The position numbers and the translations under genes were made by a program. This document shows, piece by piece, positions 51,900-61,928 of a stretch of DNA of 64,000 bases. The first letter of the stretch is position 1, and each line of letters opens with the position of its first letter. The notes beneath the pieces are model-generated. The model saw nothing but the letters and a program-made list of their open reading frames with translations. It was not told the DNA's origin and searched no databases. Source of the DNA: Oscillospiraceae bacterium (GTDB lineage Bacteria > Bacillota > Clostridia > Oscillospirales > Acutalibacteraceae). The stretch lies in the NCBI GenBank assembly GCA_902762875.1, contig CACWPS010000003.1, forward strand, positions 30,550 to 94,549, written 5' to 3'.

Positions 51900-52763
51900 T
51901 TGTCAGTATTAGAGGTTAAAAATCTTACCCACACCTACAGCGGAAATACACCCTTCGTCAACGATGCGGTAAGCGGAGTAAGCTTTTCAGTCGAAAAGGG
52001 CGAAATAATAGGTATTATCGGCCATACGGGTTCGGGTAAGTCAACCCTTGTTCAGCATCTGAACGGACTTTTGAAGCCCACAGAGGGCGAAATTTTTATA
52101 GACGGCGAAAATATTTGGGACAACCTAAAGGAAATAAGAAAGGTCCGCTCAAAGGTGGGGCTTGTTTTTCAGTACCCCGAATACCAGCTTTTTGAGGAAA
52201 CGGTTTTTGCAGATATCGCCTTCGGCCCTAAAAATATGGGGCTCTCGGGGGACGAGCTAAAGACAAGAGTGCTTGAAACCTGTAAAATAATAGGCGTAAA
52301 GGACGAGTATTTGGAAAAATCGCCCTTTGATTTGTCGGGCGGTGAAAAGCGCAGAGTAGCTATTGCGGGGGTTATGGCAATGAGACCCGAGGTTATCGTC
52401 TTTGACGAGCCGACGGCAGGCCTTGACCCTGAAGGCCGGGAAAATGTGATGAGCATTATCGCCGATTACCGCAATGCTACGGGGGCTACCGTAATAATAA
52501 TCTCCCACAGTATGGAGGATATGGCGCTTGTTGCGGACAGGCTTATGGTTATGAACAACGGAAAACTTGAAATGTTCGACACAGTGGAAAATGTATTTAA
52601 AAACGGGGACAGGCTAAGGGCTATCGGGCTTAATGTGCCTATCGTGACAAGGGTTTTTAACGAGCTTAAAAATATGGGTATTCCCGTTCCCGATGATGTA
52701 TTTACAGTAAGCCATGCCGTCGAGGTTTTAAAGCAGATAAAGGCAGGTGGCGGCAATGCTTAG
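51900..52763 (+). CDS. ecfA2: ECF transporter ATPase EcfA2
   Basis: 287 residues. Walker A GHTGSGKST (about 41-49), Q-loop FQYPEYQLFEETV typical of EcfA2, signature LSGGEKRR, Walker B VIVFDEPTAGLD and H-loop ISHSMED. The start is TTG at 51900 preceded by GGAGGAG; it begins four bases after ecfA1. Its stop overlaps the ecfT start. Confidence 0.95.
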   Translation: MSVLEVKNLTHTYSGNTPFVNDAVSGVSFSVEKGEIIGIIGHTGSGKSTLVQHLNGLLKPTEGEIFIDGENIWDNLKEIRKVRSKVGLVFQYPEYQLFEETVFADIAFGPKNMGLSGDELKTRVLETCKIIGVKDEYLEKSPFDLSGGEKRRVAIAGVMAMRPEVIVFDEPTAGLDPEGRENVMSIIADYRNATGATVIIISHSMEDMALVADRLMVMNNGKLEMFDTVENVFKNGDRLRAIGLNVPIVTRVFNELKNMGIPVPDDVFTVSHAVEVLKQIKAGGGNA

Positions 52764-53565
52764 AGATATTACCTTCGGTCAGTATTATGAGAGTCATTCG
52801 GTAATTCACAAAACCGACCCGAGAATTAAAATAATACTCTTAATACTGCTTATTGTTTTTATTTTCCTTGCAAAAAACGGCTTTGCACTTGGGTTTGCGG
52901 TGCTTTCGGTAATAACGATAATGCTTATTACCAAAATACCCATAAAGCTTTATTTTAAAAATATGAAGGCTATTTTGCCTGTGCTTATATTCACCGCTGT
53001 GTTAAACCTTTTTTACGGCGAGAGCGGTAGGGTGCTCCTATCCTTTTGGAAGCTGCAGATTACTACAGACGGAGTCAGCCGTGCGGTATTTATGGCTACA
53101 AGGATAATTCTGCTTATATTTATAAGCTCGGCGCTTACCTATACCACCACCCCTAACGATTTAACCGATGCTATAGAAAGACTATTAAGTCCCCTTAAAT
53201 TTATCGGTCTTAAAAATGCGGTGCATACCCTTGCTATGATGATGACAATAGCCTTAAGGTTTATCCCCACCCTTATTGAGGAAGCCGAAAAGATAATGAA
53301 CGCCCAAAAGGCGAGGGGAGCAGACCTTGAAAACGGAAAGCTTACCGAGCGGGTAAAGGCGCTTATACCTATATTAATACCCCTGCTTATCTCCTCTGTA
53401 AGGCGGGCGTATGAACTTGCCGAGGCTATGGAGTGCCGCTGTTACAACGGCGGAGAGGGTAGAACCCGTATGAAGCAGATGCATCTTAAGGGCAGGGATT
53501 TTGTTGTTTTAGGCGCTTCGCTGATTATTTGCGGCGGAATTTTAACCTTAAATATACTTCTTTAA
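52756..53565 (+). CDS. ecfT: ECF transporter transmembrane subunit EcfT
   Basis: 269 residues with about five membrane segments. DITFGQYYESHSVIHKTDPRIKI is the family start. The coupling motifs ARG appear as AQKARGADLE and AMECRCYN (second motif slightly divergent from ARG). It scaffolds the A-subunits and recruits S-components. ATG at 52756 follows AGGTGG and overlaps the ecfA2 end by eight bases. Confidence 0.94.
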   Translation: MLRDITFGQYYESHSVIHKTDPRIKIILLILLIVFIFLAKNGFALGFAVLSVITIMLITKIPIKLYFKNMKAILPVLIFTAVLNLFYGESGRVLLSFWKLQITTDGVSRAVFMATRIILLIFISSALTYTTTPNDLTDAIERLLSPLKFIGLKNAVHTLAMMMTIALRFIPTLIEEAEKIMNAQKARGADLENGKLTERVKALIPILIPLLISSVRRAYELAEAMECRCYNGGEGRTRMKQMHLKGRDFVVLGASLIICGGILTLNILL

Positions 53566-53581
53566 AGGCGGTGTGCCGTTA

Positions 53582-54316
53582 ATGAAAAGAATTTTACTTA
53601 CAATTTCATATGACGGCACGGCTTATCACGGCTGGCAGGTTCAGCCAAACGGAATTACCGTACAGGAGACGGTGCAGAACGCCCTTAATGAGCTTTTAGG
53701 CGGAAAAACCGCTTTGACGGGCTGCAGCCGCACCGATGCGGGGGTACACGCAAGGGAGTTCTGCTGTCACCTTGACTGTGACGAAAAATTCCCCGAAAGC
53801 GCCTTTTTAAAGGGACTTGACGCCTTGCTTCCCGATGATATTTCGGTTAAGGCGGCAAGGGAAGTGCCGCCGGACTTTCACGCAAGGTATAACGCAAAGG
53901 GTAAAACCTATGCTTATTATATTTTAAACAGCACACTCAGCGACCCATTTTTATCAAGGTACACTTGGCGGATTGAAAGAAGCCTTGATTTAAAGCGGAT
54001 AAATGCTTTTTGTAGGGAAATTATCGGCACCCACGATTTTTACGCCTTTTCTTCCTCGGGCAGAACGGTGGAGGATACCGTAAGAACCGTAAAAGAATGT
54101 TATGCCGTGGGTGAAGGCGATAAAGTGATTTTAAAAATTACCGCCGACGGCTTCCTATATAATATGGTGCGTATTATCGTAGGTACGGCGGTTGCTGTAT
54201 CCGACGGGAAAATAGAGCCCTTGGTTACAAAAGAAATTTTAAATTCACAAAACCGAGCTCTTGCGGGGCAAACCGCCCCGCCGCAGGGACTGTTTTTAGA
54301 AAAAGTATGGTATTAG
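53582..54316 (+). CDS. truA: tRNA pseudouridine(38-40) synthase TruA
   Basis: 244 residues. MKRILLTISYDGTAYHGWQVQPN is the family start; the catalytic Asp lies in GCSRTDAGVHA (about 52). FLYNMVRIIVGTAVAVSDGK is the C-terminal hallmark. It modifies positions 38-40 of tRNA anticodon stems. ATG at 53582 fits AGGCGG spacing better than GTG 53573. Located after ecfT as usual. Confidence 0.95.
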   Translation: MKRILLTISYDGTAYHGWQVQPNGITVQETVQNALNELLGGKTALTGCSRTDAGVHAREFCCHLDCDEKFPESAFLKGLDALLPDDISVKAAREVPPDFHARYNAKGKTYAYYILNSTLSDPFLSRYTWRIERSLDLKRINAFCREIIGTHDFYAFSSSGRTVEDTVRTVKECYAVGEGDKVILKITADGFLYNMVRIIVGTAVAVSDGKIEPLVTKEILNSQNRALAGQTAPPQGLFLEKVWY

Positions 54317-54327
54317 GTGGGTAGTAT

Positions 54328-55626
54328 ATGCCTGATTATAAAAAGAAAAAGGTTAATAGACTAAGGGGTGCGCCAAGGCCAAAAAAGACAAAGCATTCGG
54401 CAATGCCCGAAAACGAAGATATTGTTATGACCCACACGCCCGCTAAAAGGCGCAGTGCGCCGAAAAAGGCCGAAAAGCCCCTTACAAATATGCGGGTGGT
54501 AAACGGCAACAAGCTTGAGAGGAAACGAAGGCTTAGTATTTCCTTTTCTGCGGTAGCAGTTGCGGCGGTAATAGCTATCGTTCTTCATTTGATTTTGCCT
54601 GTCGGAATATTTGAAAATGTGCAGAATCTTTCCGCCCTTATAGGCTCGGGAAGCTACCCTGCCGAGATAAACAGTACCGAGGTTTTAAATGCCGTTTCAC
54701 GGGGGAATTACTATTATGTCCTTACCGATACACGGCTTAGCGCATACTCGAACGGCGGCAAGGAAATTTATTCCTATTCCCACGGCTTTGAAAATCCCGT
54801 GCTTAAAACATCTAAGACCAGAGCTTTGATTTTTTCGCAAGGGGGGAACGAGGCTCTTATATACAACCTCGCCAATATAAAAAGCACGATTAGTACCGAA
54901 AAGGAAATAATCACGGCAAACATCTCCGATTCGGGAACCTATGCTATTGTGACCCGCTCGGATTCCTATGCCTCGGTAGTAAGTATTTATAACAAGAATG
55001 ACAAGCTTGTTTACGAATGGTATTCCTCGGAGGATACGGTCAACAATGTGGCGATTTCTCCAAACGGCAAAAAAATAGCCGTCTCTGCCTTTAATGCAAC
55101 CTCGGGAGATTACAGCGCAAAGGTTTGCGTGTTAAGCTTCGACTCTGCAACCCCCGAATTTACCGAAAACTATACCGGCTTGCCTGTTTACGGAATTGAG
55201 ACGGTTTCTAACTCAAGGTTTTCGGTTATTACAGAAAACGGGATACAGTTTATAAAATGGTCAAAATTTCAAAAAACCGAGTATAAAAACGATTATTCGG
55301 CGGCCATGCTAAGGTTTTCTTCAAGAGGAAGTGTGGCGGTTTTCAATCGCTCAAGTGATAAAACCGATAACCGCATAGCGGTCTTTAATTCAAATGGCGG
55401 TCTTAAGGGCGAATTTGAATTTAAAGGAATTATAAGTGATATTCAAATCCGAGGCGGGCATATTTATTGTATAAGCGACACCGATGTTTATCTTCTTTCT
55501 GAGGACGGAGAGGTTTTGCGAAGTGCCGAATGTGGCTTCGGAGCGGTAAGAATAAGTGTTACGGGTACAAATTCGGTAGCGGTTATAACCGACAATCAAA
55601 TTTACAGAATACAGCTTGAACAGTAG
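54328..55626 (+). CDS. DUF5711-type membrane-anchored beta-propeller-like protein
   Basis: 432 residues. A very basic N-terminal cytoplasmic part (about 1-70) precedes one membrane segment (about 72-92). The outside part has repeated strand motifs typical of a propeller (SDSGTYAIVTRSDSYASVVSIYNKNDKLVYEW; ISPNGKKIAVSAF; SRGSVAVFNR). It matches DUF5711, a Clostridia family of unknown function. It may bind envelope components; no partner is evident. It is followed at 12 bases by cvpA. Confidence 0.75.
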   Translation: MPDYKKKKVNRLRGAPRPKKTKHSAMPENEDIVMTHTPAKRRSAPKKAEKPLTNMRVVNGNKLERKRRLSISFSAVAVAAVIAIVLHLILPVGIFENVQNLSALIGSGSYPAEINSTEVLNAVSRGNYYYVLTDTRLSAYSNGGKEIYSYSHGFENPVLKTSKTRALIFSQGGNEALIYNLANIKSTISTEKEIITANISDSGTYAIVTRSDSYASVVSIYNKNDKLVYEWYSSEDTVNNVAISPNGKKIAVSAFNATSGDYSAKVCVLSFDSATPEFTENYTGLPVYGIETVSNSRFSVITENGIQFIKWSKFQKTEYKNDYSAAMLRFSSRGSVAVFNRSSDKTDNRIAVFNSNGGLKGEFEFKGIISDIQIRGGHIYCISDTDVYLLSEDGEVLRSAECGFGAVRISVTGTNSVAVITDNQIYRIQLEQ

Positions 55627-55637
55627 GAGTGATAAAA

Positions 55638-56336
55638 ATGAGTATTATTCTTGATTTAATAGTATTGGCAATTATTGTTTTAACAGTTTTGTTATCTGCA
55701 AAACGGGGTTTTGTAAGAACTGCGGTTGAATTGGCAGGCTTTATTGCCGCTGTTTTCATTTCGTTTACAATCAGTACACCACTTGCTAACACTACATATG
55801 ATAAAATAGTTGAGCCGACAATATTATCCTCGGTTACCTCTGCGGTAGGCACTGTAACGGAGGATTCCGCCGCCGTCGCAGTTGACGGATTTTGGGACGG
55901 AATGCCCGGTTGGATAAGAAGCGGCGTTGAAAAGTCGGGTGTTTCAAAGGAAAGCCTTAACGGAAGCATTACGGAAAATATAGGAAACGGCGTTCAGTCG
56001 GCGGTGGAAACTGCATCACAGAGCGTTATCAAGCCTGCCGTTACAAGTATGCTTGCCCTTGTTTATCAGGTGATTTCCCTTATGGTTTTGCTGATTCTTG
56101 TAAAGCCCCTTGCAAAGCTAATAAACAAGCTTTTCTCTTTCAGTATTATCGGCACTGCAAACCGTGTGTTAGGCGGAGTAGTGGGTATTCCTAAAGGCAT
56201 AATATACGCTATTGCCTTTTGCCTTATAATTATGCTGATAGTGTCCTTTACAGGAAAAGGATTTTTAATATTTACAGGCGAGACTATGGAAAAATCAATG
56301 TTTTTCTCTTTTGTAAATTCACTTAGACTTATTTAA
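55638..56336 (+). CDS. CvpA-family membrane protein
   Basis: 232 residues. The start IILDLIVLAIIVLTVLLSAKRGFVRTAVELAGFI is the CvpA signature, and GTANRVLGGVVGIPKGII lies before the last membrane segment. Four membrane segments in all, with a soluble loop (about 55-135) longer than in E. coli CvpA. Relatives affect colicin export or envelope integrity; the function here is unknown. ATG at 55638 follows AGGAGTG. Confidence 0.82.
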   Translation: MSIILDLIVLAIIVLTVLLSAKRGFVRTAVELAGFIAAVFISFTISTPLANTTYDKIVEPTILSSVTSAVGTVTEDSAAVAVDGFWDGMPGWIRSGVEKSGVSKESLNGSITENIGNGVQSAVETASQSVIKPAVTSMLALVYQVISLMVLLILVKPLAKLINKLFSFSIIGTANRVLGGVVGIPKGIIYAIAFCLIIMLIVSFTGKGFLIFTGETMEKSMFFSFVNSLRLI

Positions 56337-56364
56337 GCATTTTATACCCTTTAAGGAGACAGAT

Positions 56365-58659
56365 ATGAAACTTTGCTCAAAATGTAAGAAGCGCCCTGCG
56401 GTGGTTTTCGTGTCGGACGCAATGAACCCCAGCGCCGAGCCCAACGGGCTTTGCCTTGTCTGCGCTAAGGAATTAGGTATTAAGCCTATTGACGATATGC
56501 TCAAGAAAATGAATATTACCGATGAGGATATTGAGCAGATGAGCGAGCAGTTTATGGACTTAATGCCTATGGGTGAGGACGGCGAGCCCGACGACGAGGC
56601 GCTTAACGACGAGACCTTCGACTTAGGCACGGCCCCCGCAATACCTATGTTTAACAAGCTTTTCGGCAACCTTATGGGCGGTACGAACGAGGAAAAGAAA
56701 ACAGAGGGTGTTAAGGACGGCGGGGAGAAAAAGCAGAAGAAAAAACGCCGCCGCTTTATGGAGCAGTACTGCTCGAACCTTACCGACAAGGCAAGGGCAG
56801 GGCAGATTGATGCTATAATCGGCAGGGATAAGGAGCTCTACCGCACTATTCAGATTTTGTCCCGCCGCACTAAAAACAACCCCTGCCTTATAGGTGAGCC
56901 GGGTGTCGGCAAAACCGCTATTGCAGAGGGGCTTGCCCTTAAAATAGCAAAGGGTGACGCTCCCGCAAGACTTCTTGATAAGGAAATTTATCTGCTTGAC
57001 CTTACGGGACTTGTGGCGGGCACCCAGTTTAGAGGTCAATTTGAAAGCCGGGTTAAAGGTCTTGTGGAAGAGGTAAAAAGTGCGGGAAACATTATTCTTT
57101 TTATCGACGAAATTCATAACCTTGTGGGTGCAGGTGACTCGGCAGAGGGGTCTATGAATGCGGCAAACATCTTAAAGCCCGCCCTTTCAAGAGGTGAAAT
57201 TCAGGTTATAGGCGCTACTACATTTAAGGAGTACCGCAAGTATATTGAAAAGGATGCGGCTCTTGAACGCCGTTTCCAGCCTGTCACGGTTGAGGAGCCT
57301 TCCCTTGCCGAGGCAGAGGAAGTGCTTATGGGCGTTAAGGGCTATTACGAGGGCTTCCACGGCGTGACCGTGCCTGATGATATTGTCAAAAAGGCGGTTT
57401 TATTGTCGGAGCGGTATGTAACCGACCGTTATCTGCCCGATAAGGCTATCGACCTTTTGGACGAGGCCTGCGCCTGTGCCAGCCTTGCAAACAAGGCGGT
57501 TGACGAGCTTTATACCGCCAATAAAAAAATAGCCGAGTATTCCGTTGAGCTTGAAAACCTCGAAAGCGAGATTGAGAACCCCGATTATGAAAAGCAGGCA
57601 ATGGTTAAAGCCGAGCTTGAAAAATATAAAAATATCGCCGAGGGACTGTATGAGCCTGCGTCTCATAATACCGTAACCGACGGGGATATTGCAAAGGTTA
57701 TCGAGCTTTGGACGGGTATCCCCGCATCTAAGGTTCAGGAAAGCGACCTTAAAAAGCTTGCAAATCTTGAAGAAGCGCTTAATAAGCGGATAATAGGGCA
57801 GGAGGAGGCAACAAGGCTTGTGGCTTCGGCGGTCAAGCGCTCAAGGGTGCACACAAGCAATCTGCATCGCCCTGCATCCTTTATATTTGTAGGACCTACG
57901 GGGGTGGGCAAAACCGCACTTGTAAAGGTGCTGTCCGAACAGCTTTTCGATACCCCCGAAACCCTGATACGGCTTGATATGTCGGAATTTATGGAGAAGC
58001 ACTCGGTCTCCCGCATAATAGGTGCCCCTCCCGGATATGTGGGCTATGACGAGGCGGGTCAGCTCACCGAAAAGGTGCGCAGAAAGCCCTATTCGGTTGT
58101 GCTTTTTGACGAGATTGAAAAGGCCCATCCTGATGTTTTAAATGTGCTTTTGCAGATTTTGGACGACGGCAGAATTACCGATGCGCAGGGAAGAACGGTT
58201 AATTTTGAAAATACCATTATTGTTATGACCTCGAATGCTGGCAGCGAAAGGTCGGAAAATCTCTTGGGATTTGGCAGAACTCAGGCAGACGCATCAAAAG
58301 AAAAAGCCTTAAAGGCACTTGAAGGCTTCTTGCGCCCTGAATTTATTGCCCGTGTTGATGAGATAGTGGTATTTAATCCTCTCTCTGTAGAGTCGCTCTC
58401 AAAAATCGGGGCTATAATGCTTGACGAGCTGAAGGACTCCCTTAAAGAAAGGCTTATTGAGTTTTCTTATGACGAGGGCGTTTGCAAATATCTTGCCGAT
58501 AAATGCGGCGGCGGAAAGCGGGGAGCAAGGGCGCTGCGCAATATTATACGCCGTGAGATTGAAAATAAGGCAGTTGATATAATCGTTGAAAAGGGCGAGG
58601 GCAACCTAAAGAAGCTTACGGTTACTGCCAACTCCGAAATCAGGATATCCGCCGAGTAA
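56365..58659 (+). CDS. Clp-family AAA+ unfoldase, ClpE/ClpC type
   Basis: 764 residues. Instead of Clp-N repeats, the N-terminus has a Cys4 zinc module (CSKCKKRP ... CLVC, about 4-32), as in ClpE. AAA-1 has Walker [10 protein letters not shown] (about 177) and a middle region with a short coiled coil (about 385-420). AAA-2 has Walker [10 protein letters not shown] (about 515) and arginine-finger region [31 protein letters not shown]. It unfolds substrates, probably for ClpP. A ClpP-binding tripeptide in AAA-2 (such as LGF in NLLGFGR) fits this. No ctsR/mcsAB nearby. Confidence 0.9.
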   Translation: MKLCSKCKKRPAVVFVSDAMNPSAEPNGLCLVCAKELGIKPIDDMLKKMNITDEDIEQMSEQFMDLMPMGEDGEPDDEALNDETFDLGTAPAIPMFNKLFGNLMGGTNEEKKTEGVKDGGEKKQKKKRRRFMEQYCSNLTDKARAGQIDAIIGRDKELYRTIQILSRRTKNNPCLIGEPGVGKTAIAEGLALKIAKGDAPARLLDKEIYLLDLTGLVAGTQFRGQFESRVKGLVEEVKSAGNIILFIDEIHNLVGAGDSAEGSMNAANILKPALSRGEIQVIGATTFKEYRKYIEKDAALERRFQPVTVEEPSLAEAEEVLMGVKGYYEGFHGVTVPDDIVKKAVLLSERYVTDRYLPDKAIDLLDEACACASLANKAVDELYTANKKIAEYSVELENLESEIENPDYEKQAMVKAELEKYKNIAEGLYEPASHNTVTDGDIAKVIELWTGIPASKVQESDLKKLANLEEALNKRIIGQEEATRLVASAVKRSRVHTSNLHRPASFIFVGPTGVGKTALVKVLSEQLFDTPETLIRLDMSEFMEKHSVSRIIGAPPGYVGYDEAGQLTEKVRRKPYSVVLFDEIEKAHPDVLNVLLQILDDGRITDAQGRTVNFENTIIVMTSNAGSERSENLLGFGRTQADASKEKALKALEGFLRPEFIARVDEIVVFNPLSVESLSKIGAIMLDELKDSLKERLIEFSYDEGVCKYLADKCGGGKRGARALRNIIRREIENKAVDIIVEKGEGNLKKLTVTANSEIRISAE

Positions 58660-58780
58660 ATCCACCCTTAAAATTGTGAAAATATATAAATATTAGGGTT
58701 TAAAATCAGTTTAATTTATTATTGAATATAAAAATATCACTTTTTTTAAAAAAATCCTTTATTTTTGTGTAAAAAATTGT

Positions 58781-58862
58781 TATAATGGATTGGATACCTA
58801 TGGAAGCAGGTATTAAAAAAGTTAATATTGGATAATATCCATAAAAAAATTAGGAGGTTGAT
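58781..58862 (+). promoter_or_regulatory. ppdK promoter and RBS
   Basis: TATAAT at 58781-58786 with a weak TTTATT 17 bases upstream (58758-58763), a small ATACCT/AGGTAT hairpin in the leader, and a strong AGGAGGTTG RBS ending about 58861 before ATG 58868. Confidence 0.55.
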
Positions 58863-58867
58863 TCTCA

Positions 58868-61501
58868 ATGAGTCACAAGTACGTCTACCTTTTCAGCGAA
58901 GGCAACGCAAGCATGCGTGAGCTTTTGGGCGGTAAGGGTGCTAACCTTGCAGAGATGACCAACATCGGTCTTCCCGTTCCGCAGGGCTTCACCGTAACCA
59001 CCGAGGCCTGCACGCAGTATTACGAGGACGGCAGAAAAATCAATGATGACATCCAGGCACAAATTATGGAGTACATCGACAAAATGGAAGGCATCACCGG
59101 TATGAAATTCGGTGATAAGGAGAACCCGCTTCTCGTTTCCGTTCGTTCGGGTGCCCGTGCTTCAATGCCCGGTATGATGGATACCATTCTTAACCTCGGT
59201 CTTAACGAAGAGGTTGTTGAGGTTATGTCCAAGAAGTCCGGCAACCCCCGTTGGGCTTGGGACTGCTACAGAAGATTCATTCAGATGTATTCCGATGTAG
59301 TTATGGAAGTCGGCAAGAAGTACTTTGAACAGCTTATCGATGAGATGAAGGCCGAAAAGGGCGTCACTCAGGATATCGAGCTTACCGCTGAAGACCTTAA
59401 GGTACTCGCAGGTCAGTTCAAGGCTGAATATAAGAACAAAATCGGTAAGGACTTCCCCTCTGATCCTAAGGAGCAGTTAATGGGCGCTGTTGAAGCCGTT
59501 TTCCGTTCTTGGGACAACCCCCGTGCTAATGTTTACCGCCGTGATAACGATATTCCTTATTCTTGGGGTACCGCTGTTAATGTACAGATGATGGCGTTCG
59601 GTAATATGGGCGACGATTGCGGTACAGGTGTTGCCTTTACCCGTGACCCCGCTACCGGTGAGCGCGGACTTATGGGTGAGTTCCTCACCAACGCACAGGG
59701 CGAGGACGTTGTTGCAGGCGTTCGTACTCCTATGCCGATTGCCGAGATGGCTGATAAGTTCCCCGAGGCTTTCGCTCAGTTTAAAGAGGTTTGCGCTATC
59801 CTTGAAGATCACTACCGTGATATGCAGGATATGGAGTTCACCGTTCAGGCAGGCAAGCTTTATATGCTCCAGACCCGTAACGGCAAGCGTACCGCTAAGG
59901 CTGCTCTTAAGATTGCTTGCGACCTCGTTGACGAGGGTATGATCGATAAGAAGCAGGCTGTTGCTATGATCGATCCCCGTAACCTTGACACACTTCTCCA
60001 TCCCCAGTTTGACGCTAAGGCTTTAAAGGCTGCTACACCTGCGGGCAAGGGCTTGGGTGCTTCTCCCGGTGCCGCTTGCGGTAAGGTTGTATTCACAGCT
60101 GAAGACGCTGAAGAGTGGAATGCCCGTGGCGAGAAGGTTGTTCTTGTCCGTCTCGAAACCTCTCCTGAAGACATTACAGGTATGAAGGCTTCTCAGGGTA
60201 TACTTACCGTTCGCGGCGGTATGACCTCTCACGCTGCCGTTGTTGCACGCGGTATGGGTACCTGCTGTGTATCCGGCTGCGGCGACATTATTATGGACGA
60301 AGAGAATAAGAAGTTCACCCTTGCAGGCAAGACCTACAATGAGGGCGACTATATCTCTATTGACGGTTCAACCGGTAATATCTATGACGGCATCATCCCC
60401 ACCGTTGACGCTGAAATCGCCGGCGAGTTCGGCAGAATTATGGCTTGGGCTGACGAGTTCAGAACCCTTAAGGTTCGCACCAATGCCGACACTCCCGCTG
60501 ACGCTAAGAAGGCTCGTGAGTTAGGTGCTGAGGGTATCGGTCTCTGCCGTACCGAGCATATGTTCTTCGAGGCTGACAGAATTGCTGCCTTCCGTGAGAT
60601 GATCTGCTCCGATACAGTAGAAGAGAGAGAAGCTGCTCTTGCTAAGATTCTTCCTTATCAGCAGGGCGACTTTGAAAAGCTTTACGAGGCACTTGAGGGT
60701 AACCCTGTTACCATCCGTTTCCTCGATCCTCCGCTTCACGAGTTCGTTCCGACTGAGGAAGCTGACATTGAGGCTCTCGCTAAGGCTCAGGGCAAGTCTG
60801 TAGAGGATATCAAGAATATCATCACAGGCTTACACGAGTTCAACCCGATGATGGGTCACCGTGGTTGCCGTCTTGCAGTTACCTATCCTGAAATTGCTAA
60901 GATGCAGACACAGGCTGTTATCCGTGCGGCTATCAATGTTAAGAAGAATCATCCCGACTGGAACATCGTTCCCGAGATTATGATTCCCCTTACAGGCGAA
61001 GTTAAGGAAATGAAGTTTGTTAAGGATATCGTTGTTGCTACTGCTGACGCTGAAATCGCAGCTGCAGGCGCAGACCTTAAGTACGAAGTAGGTACTATGA
61101 TGGAAATCCCGAGAGCCTGCTTAACCGCTGACGAAATCGCTAAGGAAGCTGAATTCTTCTGCTTCGGTACTAACGACCTTACCCAGATGACCTTCGGCTT
61201 CAGCCGTGACGACGCAGGTAAGTTCCTCGGTGCTTACTACGATAACAAGATTTATGAGAACGATCCCTTTGCTAAGCTCGACCAGAACGGTGTAGGCAAG
61301 CTTATGGAGATGGCTGTAACCCTCGGTAAGAAGGTACGCCCTGAAATGCATTGCGGCATCTGCGGTGAGCACGGCGGTGACCCTGTTTCTGTTGAGTTCT
61401 GCCACAAGATTGGTCTTAACTATGTATCCTGCTCACCCTTCCGTGTTCCGATTGCACGCCTCGCCGCTGCACAGGCTGCTATCAAATATGGGGAGGACTA
61501 A
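58868..61501 (+). CDS. ppdK: pyruvate, phosphate dikinase
   Basis: 877 residues, the normal length. The N-terminal ATP-grasp domain starts KYVYLFSEGNASMRELLGGKGANLAEM. The phospho-His domain has GGMTSHAAVVARGMGTCCVSG with the catalytic His (about 455). The PEP/pyruvate barrel includes GLCRTEHMFF, PEIMIPLTG and MHCGICGEHGGDP with its catalytic Cys. The enzyme interconverts pyruvate+ATP+Pi and PEP+AMP+PPi, central in PPi-based glycolysis of anaerobes. Codon use (GGT/GGC, CGT, AAG, CTT/CTC) is much more biased than in neighbours, indicating high expression. Confidence 0.97.
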   Translation: MSHKYVYLFSEGNASMRELLGGKGANLAEMTNIGLPVPQGFTVTTEACTQYYEDGRKINDDIQAQIMEYIDKMEGITGMKFGDKENPLLVSVRSGARASMPGMMDTILNLGLNEEVVEVMSKKSGNPRWAWDCYRRFIQMYSDVVMEVGKKYFEQLIDEMKAEKGVTQDIELTAEDLKVLAGQFKAEYKNKIGKDFPSDPKEQLMGAVEAVFRSWDNPRANVYRRDNDIPYSWGTAVNVQMMAFGNMGDDCGTGVAFTRDPATGERGLMGEFLTNAQGEDVVAGVRTPMPIAEMADKFPEAFAQFKEVCAILEDHYRDMQDMEFTVQAGKLYMLQTRNGKRTAKAALKIACDLVDEGMIDKKQAVAMIDPRNLDTLLHPQFDAKALKAATPAGKGLGASPGAACGKVVFTAEDAEEWNARGEKVVLVRLETSPEDITGMKASQGILTVRGGMTSHAAVVARGMGTCCVSGCGDIIMDEENKKFTLAGKTYNEGDYISIDGSTGNIYDGIIPTVDAEIAGEFGRIMAWADEFRTLKVRTNADTPADAKKARELGAEGIGLCRTEHMFFEADRIAAFREMICSDTVEEREAALAKILPYQQGDFEKLYEALEGNPVTIRFLDPPLHEFVPTEEADIEALAKAQGKSVEDIKNIITGLHEFNPMMGHRGCRLAVTYPEIAKMQTQAVIRAAINVKKNHPDWNIVPEIMIPLTGEVKEMKFVKDIVVATADAEIAAAGADLKYEVGTMMEIPRACLTADEIAKEAEFFCFGTNDLTQMTFGFSRDDAGKFLGAYYDNKIYENDPFAKLDQNGVGKLMEMAVTLGKKVRPEMHCGICGEHGGDPVSVEFCHKIGLNYVSCSPFRVPIARLAAAQAAIKYGED

Positions 61502-61616
61502 TCTGTACTTCAGTTTTAAGGTTAATTTCGACCAAGCAGAAGCATACAGAAAATCAACAGACCAATATCTTCGTGCAAAACAGTGGGAAGATTTAACTGT
61601 TGAAGTCTTTATCTAA
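61502..61616 (+). pseudogene. 3' fragment of an unidentified gene
   Basis: Right after ppdK an open frame gives FKVNFDQAEAYRKSTDQYL, then RAKQWEDLTVEVFI and a stop, with no start or RBS. It looks like the end of a gene cut off by insertion or deletion beside ppdK. I do not recognise the family. Confidence 0.35.
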
Positions 61617-61622
61617 ACAATT

Positions 61623-61665
61623 AGCAGGCATATTACTGTAAAAAGTAGTATGCCTGCTTTTTTTA
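61623..61665 (+). terminator. terminator after ppdK/fragment
   Basis: AGCAGGCATA...ACT pairs with AGTAGTATGCCTGCT (one mismatch), followed by a T-run. It may serve ppdK. Confidence 0.8.
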
Positions 61666-61734
61666 TGCCCATTTTGCACCTTTGTCCCTTTTTCATACCT
61701 ATTATATAATAAGAATGAAAGCGAGGTGTTCAGT

Positions 61735-61914
61735 TTGAAAAAGCAAAAGTATTATATCAATTTGACTGATCAGGAACGCAGTGAAATCCTATCTTCCCTT
61801 TTGATTAAGAAGAATAAACTGACACATCAGGGAAAGTTCACAGATGGTATTGATGAAGTTATCTGCAAGTTGATGAAGGCACGTACTAAGTTATTTAAGG
61901 TTAAAATTGTATAA
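61735..61914 (+). CDS. small mobile-element protein, relative of the 14653-14838 product
   Basis: 59 residues from TTG at 61735, with GAGGTG upstream. KKQKYYINLTDQERSEI, NKLTHQGKFTDGIDEVICKL and KLFKVKIV align with the 61-residue product of the tmRNA-adjacent island. Function unknown. The IS3 remnant begins 15 bases later. A marker that both accessory zones received related elements. Confidence 0.6.
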   Translation: MKKQKYYINLTDQERSEILSSLLIKKNKLTHQGKFTDGIDEVICKLMKARTKLFKVKIV

Positions 61915-61928
61915 AGTAAATCGGTACA

